From positions 237,201,475 through 237,265,474 of the forward strand of contig NC_066579.1 of NCBI RefSeq assembly GCF_024323335.1: 64,000 bases of DNA, written 5' to 3'. The DNA is from Lathyrus oleraceus (Eukaryota > Streptophyta > Magnoliopsida > Fabales > Fabaceae). The first letter of the stretch is position 1. Each line of letters opens with the position of its first letter. Below the pieces are notes generated by a model. It made no database searches, had not been told where the DNA came from, and was given only the letters and a program-made list of their open reading frames with translations. This document shows, one piece after another, positions 56,727-64,000 of this stretch. Both the position numbers and the translations under genes were made by a program.

Positions 56727-59700
56727 TTAGGAAAAGTACTTTTTAACTGCATCAACATTTGTGGGAAGTGGCAATTCATCACCGTCCATAATTTCTAGGA
56801 TTAGAGTGACTCCGGAAAAAGCTCTGACCACCACAAATGGACCTTCATAATTTGGTGTCCACTTTCCCCTAGAATCCTTGTGCATGGGAAAGATTTTCTT
56901 TAACATCAAATCCCCCTCTTGAAATTCTCTATGACGGACTTTCTTATCGAATGCCTTCTTAAGACGCCTCTGATAGAGTTGACCGTGACATAAAGCTTTT
57001 AGGCGCTTCTCTTCAATAAGGTTGAGCTCATTGAACCTTGCTTGAACCCATTCCGCCTCATCTAACTTAGCCTCCATCAAGACTCTCATCGAGGGAATCT
57101 CCACTTCTATAGGGAAGACTGCTTCCATGCCATATACCAAGGAATAAGGGGTTGCCCCTGTTGAAGTATGTACTGATGTGCGATAACCGTGCAACACAAA
57201 AGATAACATTTAATGCCAATCCTTATACGTGACTACCATCTTCTCGATGATTTTCTTGATATTTTTGTTCGCAACTTCAACGGCCCCATTCATCTTGGGC
57301 CGATATGGTGACGAGTTATGGTGTTCAATTTTGAACGTTGCACATAATTCCTCCATGGTCTTGTTGTTGAGGTTGGACCCATTATCAGTGATGATTTTGC
57401 TGGGAACCCCGTACCGACATATGATATTGTTCTATAAGAAACTGGAGACTACATGCTTTGTGACATTCGCATAAGATGCGGCTTCAACCCATTTGGTGAA
57501 GTAGTTTATGGCCACCAAGATAAATCTATTTCAGTTAGATTCTTTGGGTTCTATCATCCCGATCATGTCAATTCCCCACATAGAGAGCGGTCAGAGTGAT
57601 GCTATAACATTTAGCGGAGTCGGCGGTACATGCACTTTGTCAGCGTAGATTTGGAATTTGTAGCATGTTCTGGTGTAATGATAACAGTCAGCTTCTTCAC
57701 CATTGCATGCCCATTTGCATGTGTGCCGAAAAAGATCCTTCGTGTATATCCTTCCTAAGCTGATTAGCTTCATGTTTTTCCACACATCTCAACAAGACCA
57801 TGTCATAATTCCACTTGTATAACATATCCCCATTCAAGAAGAACTTCGATGCCAACCTTCGTATAGTCCTCTTATCAAGGCTGGAAGCCTTTGCTGGGTA
57901 TTCTTGCTTCTCCAGATAATGTTTGACATCAAAGAACCAGGGTTTGTGATCCGATTCTTCTGTTGTTGTCAGACAATGAGCAGTTTCGTCAAAACGCCTG
58001 ATTTCAATATTAGGCTGATGGTTAGGCCATATTAACTTGTACATGGAAGCCAAGGTTGCCAGAGCATCTTCCATCTGATTCTCCTCTCGAGGAATATGAG
58101 AAAAAGTGATTTTGTCAAATTTTGGGAGTAACTTCAGCACGTAATCCCGGTATGGAATTAGGTTAGTATGTCTTGTTTCCCAGTCACCTCTAATTTGATG
58201 TATCACTAAAGTGGAGTCCCCGGATACCTCAAGGACGTTTATCTCTAACTCAATAGCTTCTTCTAGCCCCAATATGCAAGCTTCATATTCAGCCATGTTG
58301 TTTGTGCATGTGAAGCAAAGCCTTGCAATGAATGGTAAATGAAAATTCTTAGGAGACATCAACACTGCCCCAATTCCATGACCTATAGCATTTGAAGAGC
58401 CATCGAACATGACAGTCCATTATTCATCTGGTTCAGGTCCCTCCCCAAGTCCAGGGGTTTCAGAGTCTTTGACAACCATGATGTCCTCGTCCGGGAAGTC
58501 AAACTTCAAAGGTTGGTAATCCTCTATCGGTTGTTAAGCAATATGATCTGCTAGTAAACTCCCGTTGATGGCCTTTTATGCAAGATACTGGATATCATAC
58601 TCTGATAACAACATCTGCCATCGGGAAATTCTACCGGTGAGAGCTGGTTTCTCAAATACGTACTTGATGGGATCCATTTTGGATGTTAACCAAGTCGTAT
58701 GAGTCAGCATGTATTGTCTGAGACGCTTAGCGGCCCACGCGAGCGCACAGCAAGTCTTTTCGAGCAATGAATATCTGGTATCACAATCATTAAACTTCTT
58801 TCTCAGATGATAGATGGCATGCTCTTTTTTACCAGTCTCGTCTTGTTGTCCTAACACACAGCCCATGGATTCGTCGAGTACTATTAAGTACATGATGAGA
58901 GGTCTTCCCTGAGCAGGGGGCATTGAAATTGGTGGTTCTTGTAAGTATTCTTTGATTTTGTCAAAGGTTGTTTGGCAGTCATCATTCCATTCCACCCCTT
59001 GATTTTTCCTTAAAAGCTTGAATATTGGTTTGCGCGTGGCAGTGAGATGAGAGATAAATCTGGATGCAATTTAGTCTTCCCAAGAAACCACGAACCTCTT
59101 TCTCAGTCTTCGGCGCATGCATGTTCTGAATGGCTCTGACCTTGTCAAGATCCACTTCAATTCCTTTTTGGCTTACAATAAAGCCTAAGAGCTCCCCAGA
59201 TCGAACCCCAAATGTGCATTTGTTAGGGTTGAGTATCAACCTAAACTTCCTTAGTCGAGCAAATAGCTTCTCCAAGTTAGTGATGTTCTCCTCTTCTATT
59301 TGGGATTTGGCAATCATATCATCGACATACACTTCGATCTCTTTATGAATCATGTCATGAAAGAGAGTTACAATGGCACGCTGATATGTTGACCCTGCTT
59401 TTTTCAACCCGAATGGCATCACCTTGTAACAGAAGGTGCCCCAAGGGGTGATGAATGTATTTTTCTCCATGTCCTCTGGATCCATTTTAATTTGGTTATA
59501 CCCGGAGAAGCCATCCATGAAGGAAAATACGAAGAACTGAGTTGTGTTATCTACCAATACGTCAATGCGAGGTAATGGGAAATCATCCTTGGGGCTAGCT
59601 CTGTTTAAGTCTCGGTAGTCAACGCACATGCGGACTTTTCCATCCTTCTTTGGTACTGGTACCATGTTGGAAACCCATTGTGGGTACTTAGCGACTTCCA

Positions 59701-60152
59701 GGAAACCGACGTCAAACTGCTTTCTCACTTCGTCTCTAATCTTAAGGGCCATATCCGGACAAGTTCTTCTTAGCTTTTGTTTGACGGCAGAATAAACTTC
59801 TTTGAGCAGAAGCTTATGGGTAACGATGTCAGTGTCTAACCCGGGCATATCTTGGTACGATCAAGCGAAAACACCGGCATACTCGTGGAGGAGCTCTATC
59901 AGTCTTGCCTTCACTGCATCTTGAAGTGTGGCGCCTATCCTTACTTCTTTCTTGTCTTCATCTGTCCCGAGGTTGATAACTTTGACGTCCTCTTGGTGTG
60001 GTTGAATGACCTTCTCCTCTTGTTTGAGTAACCTAGCCAACTCTTCAGGGAGTTCACAATCTTCCCCCACTTCGTCTTCGACTTGGTAAATTGGACAGTC
60101 AAAATCATGCCAGACCCTAGTAGTGTCGTTATCAATGGTCTCGGTGGTGTCT
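56727..60152 (-). pseudogene. Ogre-A pol (RT, RNase H, second RNase H, integrase), exon 2
   Basis: On the minus strand: an acidic linker (about 59870-60070); RT with the conserved MCVDYRDLNRASPKDDFPLP and catalytic YVDDM (about 59310); RNase H (58576-58995); second RNase H (MFDGSSNAIG ... 57950-58410); integrase with D in WGIDMIG, D in ITDNGSN and E in MNGAVE, ending with VKKYFS at 56727. The catalytic residues are present. Two frameshifts, at about 59000-59080 and 57700-57780, plus stops (for example near 57600 and 57210), break it. No chromodomain, as expected for Tat. Confidence 0.9.
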
Positions 60153-60364
60153 CTGCATGTTATAATTTATGCAGTTTATTTAGAAAGTGCGTGCATAAGA
60201 ATTAATGTCATTTTTATTGTAGATAAAAAATGAAAGGAACAAAATTTTGAATGCAAATTGCCATTTTATTAATGATAATCAAAGTTCTATAAAATAAGGA
60301 GGCCCTACAACATGCCACTATGCCTCGGGCAGAGCATATGGTTTTGATTAAACAATAAAATTAC
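60153..60364 (-). other. predicted Ogre-A intron between protease and RT
   Basis: On the minus strand the donor is AA|GTAATT (60364) and the acceptor ACATGCAG| (60153), giving 212 bp. The exons join in frame (two bases plus one). The donor overlaps a TAA stop, as in Ogre-B. The intron sequence differs in length from the 268-bp Ogre-B one. Confidence 0.82.
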
Positions 60365-63300
60365 TTTTGAAAGAATTGGGGGATTTCCACAGTCTTCCAG
60401 TTCTTTGGTTCTTCATCGGGCACTGCCTGCCGTATTCAGCTGGATACCACCTCATCGTAAGCTTCTTCGTTGATCATTGCAACCTGATCACCAAAGATAT
60501 GGCCAGCGCTGGTGAATGTCTCCTCAATATAAGGAATCTGCTTTGTGTCATGCTGACTACTGGCTTCAATTGAGGATGGTTCATACCCTAAACCAAACTT
60601 GTCCCATTTATCGCGCACCTCTATCACCTTGCCCCAACCTTGGGCACTCCGATTCTCTATAGTAGCTTTAGCTCCTTACCAGGAGGCCATTGACGACTCT
60701 GATTTTGGTGACTCAGATCTCTGTTGGACGGTCATTACATTCACCACTTCCAAGGACTGGAATGGTGTCTCAGTGATTTCGTTGTCCACTTCGATATATT
60801 TGAAAGAAGTCAAGTGGCTAACCAGAATGTCCTCTTCACCTCCAATCACGATCATTTTGTCATTCGTGATAAATTTTAGCTTTTGATGTAAGGTAGAAGT
60901 TATTGCCCCCGCAGAATGAATCCATGGTCTTCCAAGCAAACAACTATATACGAGGTGTTTGTCCATAACTTGGAATGCAATAGTGAAGATTGTCGGGCCA
61001 ATCTTAATTGGCAAGTCAACCTCCCATATTACTGCTCGCCTTGAGCCATCAAAAGCTTTCACTATTAGAGTGTTAGGTTTCATGCTTAGTCCTTCCAACG
61101 TTAATTTCACCAGAGTAGTCTTTGGCATAACATTCAATGAAGAACATGTGTCCACTAAAACTCTTGATAATATGGTGTCTATGCATCTCAAGGAAATATG
61201 CAAAGCTTTGTTGTGATTCTTCCCTTCGACAGGCAGCTCATCGTCATTGAACCCTAGGAAATTTCCAGTGGTCTCACAAGCTATCACATTATCAAATTGT
61301 TCCACTGTTATGTCCTTTGTAATATGAGCAACACTTAACACTTTCATTAATGAATCTCTATGTTCCTCTGAGTCGAGTAATAAGGACAACATGGAGATCT
61401 TCGAAGGGGTTTGATTCAATTGATCCACTACCTTGTAGTCACTCTTCTTAATTATCCTCAGAAATTCCTTAGCCTCCTCGCAGGTGATAGCAGCTTTCGG
61501 AGACAAGTTCATCTCTTGTAATTCAAGATTTAGAATAGGAATTTGGACATGGGTAGCAACTTCCTTCCCTTTGTCTTTGGCGGACGCATCAACGATTCTT
61601 GGTGTGAAAACTCGGCCACTGCGTGTCATTCCGGTTGGTCCTACAATCAAAGTAACATTTGGATCATTGATGACCAAAGGTTGGTCTTCCTGGCCCTACT
61701 TAAAAGCTCTAGGTTGACATATCCATGGCACTGCTTTTTCATCTTTTTATTCAAAAGGTGCCGGAAATTCTATCACCAACGGGGTGACGGGGATTTCCAC
61801 GCTGACCGCGTCGTAAGGAATGTCAATCACAACTATCTCTTCCTTTTTCATGCCTTTGATGTGGCGCTCGATCTGCAATTCACCTTGATCCAACATTTAC
61901 TGCATAAAACTTTTCAAATCTTCAACCTTTTCTTTATCAACTAGGTCTATTTGGATAAGACGACTCTTCAATAATTGTGTACCTATCACAACAATAGGAG
62001 TTTGTATTTCTTCAACTTTCTTGATCAGCTCACCCTTATCAATCTCTTCAATGGAACTAACTGACGTACCTCCATGTGTCGGCATGGGATTGGTGTTTAT
62101 GTTCAGGCATCTCGGGGTGAAGGTGACAGCCTTAGCCTCAATCGAATCATGTACACGATTCTGGAATGCATAGCAATTTTACAGAGTATGGCCATGTGCT
62201 CCCATATGAAACTCACAGTGGGCGTTAGCATCATACTCGGGAGGGTATGAGAAAGTGGATGGCTTTAACTCTCTCAAAGTCAACAGTCCCTCCTTTTGCA
62301 AGTATGGAAATATATGGCTGTAAGGCACAGGTAAAGGGTCAAGCTGCCTTCGTGGTGGCCTTGGCTTGAACTGTCATTGCGGAACGACATTTTGTTGTTG
62401 TCGTTGTTATGGAGGTTGTTGTTGATAAACATGTTGTTGTTGTGTTGGTTGCTGGTAGGGTATGGGTACCACAGCGGCGGCTTGTTCGTATGAGGTTTGT
62501 TGCTTACCTTTATAACCCCTCGATATAGCGTTTGTATCACCCTCTCTTTTCTTATGGAAACCTCCAGAATACTTTTTCGGTGTATTGGGGGTTACAGCAG
62601 CTCCTTGGATTTTTCCATCCCTTAAACCTTTCTCTATGCGGTCTCCAATCGTCACTAAGTGAGCAAAGTCTGATGCTGCACTCCTCACCAATCTATCATA
62701 GAAAAGGGTCCTTCAGCGTAGCCACGAATATTCCGGTCATTTCCTTCTCTAACAATGGAGGTTCAACCTGAGCAGCCAACTCTCTCCATTGTTGGGCATA
62801 TTCTTTAAACGATTCCTTCTCGTTCATGGCCATCCCTTGTAGCTGCATACGATCGGGTGCCATATCTAGATTGTACTTGTATTGATGAAGGAAAGCATCA
62901 GCCAAGTCCTCCCAATTTTGGATTCTCCCTTGCTCCAGACTCATGTACCACCTTAGGAATGCCCCACTTATGTTGTCCTGAAAATAGTGTATGAGCAGCT
63001 TGTCGTTCTCAGTATGGGCAACCATTTTTATGAAGTACATCACCAAATGACTTCTTGGACAAGTCTGGCCTTTGTATTTCTCAAAATCAGGAGTTTTAAA
63101 TTTAGTCGGGATGACCAAATTTGACACCAATCGCATATTCATGGAAGCAGAACCAAATGTTATTCCCCTTTATAGCTTTGATCTTCTTCTCCAAGGCGCG
63201 AAGCCTTTCTGCAGCAGGATCCGGTAGAACCTTAGATTTTGGTGGATCTGGTACATAAAAAGCATCGTAAGGGTCGTCTCCTCCCATCTCAGACCCATGT

Positions 63301-63584
63301 TGATCAAATGCATCAGAAGGCTCTCCATGATCTCCATCTCCTTTGCTCCCTACAGGTATATGAACAAATCTCTTCTTGGCGTGAGTGAAGCTCTCATCCT
63401 GGTTGACCAGTCCCGATGTGCCAATATGACTATCATTTTTCCTCATTCCAGCTTCTGCCTCCACAACCCCTTCTCTTTGCGCAATTGCTAGTATCGTCCC
63501 TAGTAACTGATCCATCTTCTCTTGGATAGCGGTGATATATGTCCTCGTAGTGGCCTGATTAACCTCAACTTGCTCCAATGTCAT
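60365..63584 (-). pseudogene. Ogre-A gag-protease, exon 1, broken
   Basis: The likely start is MTLEQVEVNQATTRTY (A of ATG at 63584) with a coiled-coil-like N-terminus. A frameshift near 63100-63140 precedes the gag core (IPTKFKTPDFEKYKG ... LIHYFQDNISG), and another lies near 62700. From 62691 to the splice donor one frame continues: a Q-rich linker, a C-x2-H zinc-like motif (CEFHMGAHGH), the protease and a G-patch-like segment (GWGKVIEV ... KFGLGYEP). The protease motif reads VDTCSS where DTGSS is expected, so the active-site Gly is lost. Stops lie at about 62407, 62180, 61897, 61700, 60676 and 60436. Confidence 0.86.
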
Positions 63585-64000
63585 CCTGTAATTATTACGC
63601 GTCTCATATCGGCGTTGATTAGTCAGCGTTACTGGATAGAGGGTAAAAAGGTTGTATAAGTTTTTTAAATGAAATGCGTGATGGGATAGATGCATGCAAA
63701 TGAGAAAGATGTTTTTCCTTTTTATGTCCAGGGAATTATTCATAATGGTTATAGTTTTATTAAGCATTCGAAGAAACATAAAGTCAGGAAATAAAAGTGA
63801 GGACCATCTTTTTTCATTTAATTCGCTAAAGTACGGAATACAAAGGCATGAAAGCCTGGACCAATACAACTCAAATACGAAACTTTTGAGAAAGCATAAA
63901 TTGAGTACAAGAAAAACAGAGAAAAAAAATCACACAACAGATTTTCGAGATATGAGTTCCTCCAACTCAAACTTGAACCTCTTCACCATTCCCTTACAAA
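63585..64000 (-). other. sequence upstream of Ogre-A gag
   Basis: AT-rich sequence between the presumed gag start and the ORF1 expected further right. I see no recognisable protein or signal in it. Confidence 0.5.

Larger units (their letters stand above)
4615..64000 (-). mobile_element. Ogre-A: outer Ogre/Tat Ty3-gypsy element, interrupted
   Basis: This is the oldest layer. The parts are gag-pro at 60365-63584, intron at 60153-60364, RT-RNase H-integrase at 56727-60152, 3' UTR at 53743-56726 plus 35401-36565, and 3' LTR at 35172-35400 plus 4615-9312. The stretches between belong to the younger insertions Ogre-B (9313-35166) and Athila (36566-53742). Joining the flanks across each insertion restores continuous LTR or tandem-repeat sequence. 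The left end of the LTR (beyond the copia insertion) and the ORF1, leader and 5' LTR expected at the right end are outside the window. The family is recognised from the Tat gag, a protease followed by a G-patch-like motif, two RNase H-like domains and no chromodomain. Confidence 0.85.

Overview
This window is a stack of nested LTR retrotransposons. I see no convincing host gene, tRNA, rRNA or CRISPR array. The elements (a SIRE/Maximus-like Ty1/copia element, giant Ogre-type Ty3/gypsy elements of the Tat lineage, and an Athila element), the AT-rich composition and the Ogre hallmarks (LTRs of 4.5-5 kb, an extra ORF1, a spliceable intron between protease and reverse transcriptase) suggest a large-genome legume, most likely tribe Fabeae (pea, vetch, faba bean, Lathyrus). 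The species is an inference.

Layout, oldest to youngest. (1) The outer host is a minus-strand Ogre-type element (here Ogre-A). Its gag-pro-pol lies at 56727-63584 and its 3' UTR, with a ~170-bp tandem array, at 53743-56726 plus 35401-36565. Its 3' LTR is at 35172-35400 plus 4615-9312 and continues left of the window. (2) A minus-strand copia element (1-4614, cut by the window edge) sits in that LTR. (3) A nearly complete plus-strand Ogre (Ogre-B, 9313-35166) is also inserted in the LTR, with a perfect 5-bp target duplication AAACT. Ogre-B has 5' LTR, arginine-type primer site, ORF1, gag-pro, intron, pol, 3' UTR, polypurine tract and 3' LTR. Its integrase is split by a 4,989-bp reverse-oriented solo LTR (LTR-C, 22860-27848, duplication GTATG). 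(4) A minus-strand Athila element (36566-53742) is inserted in the Ogre-A 3' UTR array. It has two LTRs, an aspartate-type primer site, gag, pro, RT-RNase H-integrase and two ATHILA/env-like ORFs. Its integrase is split by another solo Ogre LTR (LTR-D, 42647-47101, duplication ATGAC).

All polyproteins carry stops or frameshifts, and several catalytic residues are lost, so none of the elements looks autonomous. The longest open stretches are the Athila pol (about 550 codons), the second ATHILA-like ORF (323 codons) and Ogre-B ORF1 (308 codons between stops). Ogre-A and Ogre-B both keep an intron of different length but identical phase, whose 5' splice site overlaps the gag-pro stop codon. They also share small hairpin motifs after pol. 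The Athila element carries a second, unbroken ATHILA-like ORF preceded by a sequence resembling its own LTR promoter.
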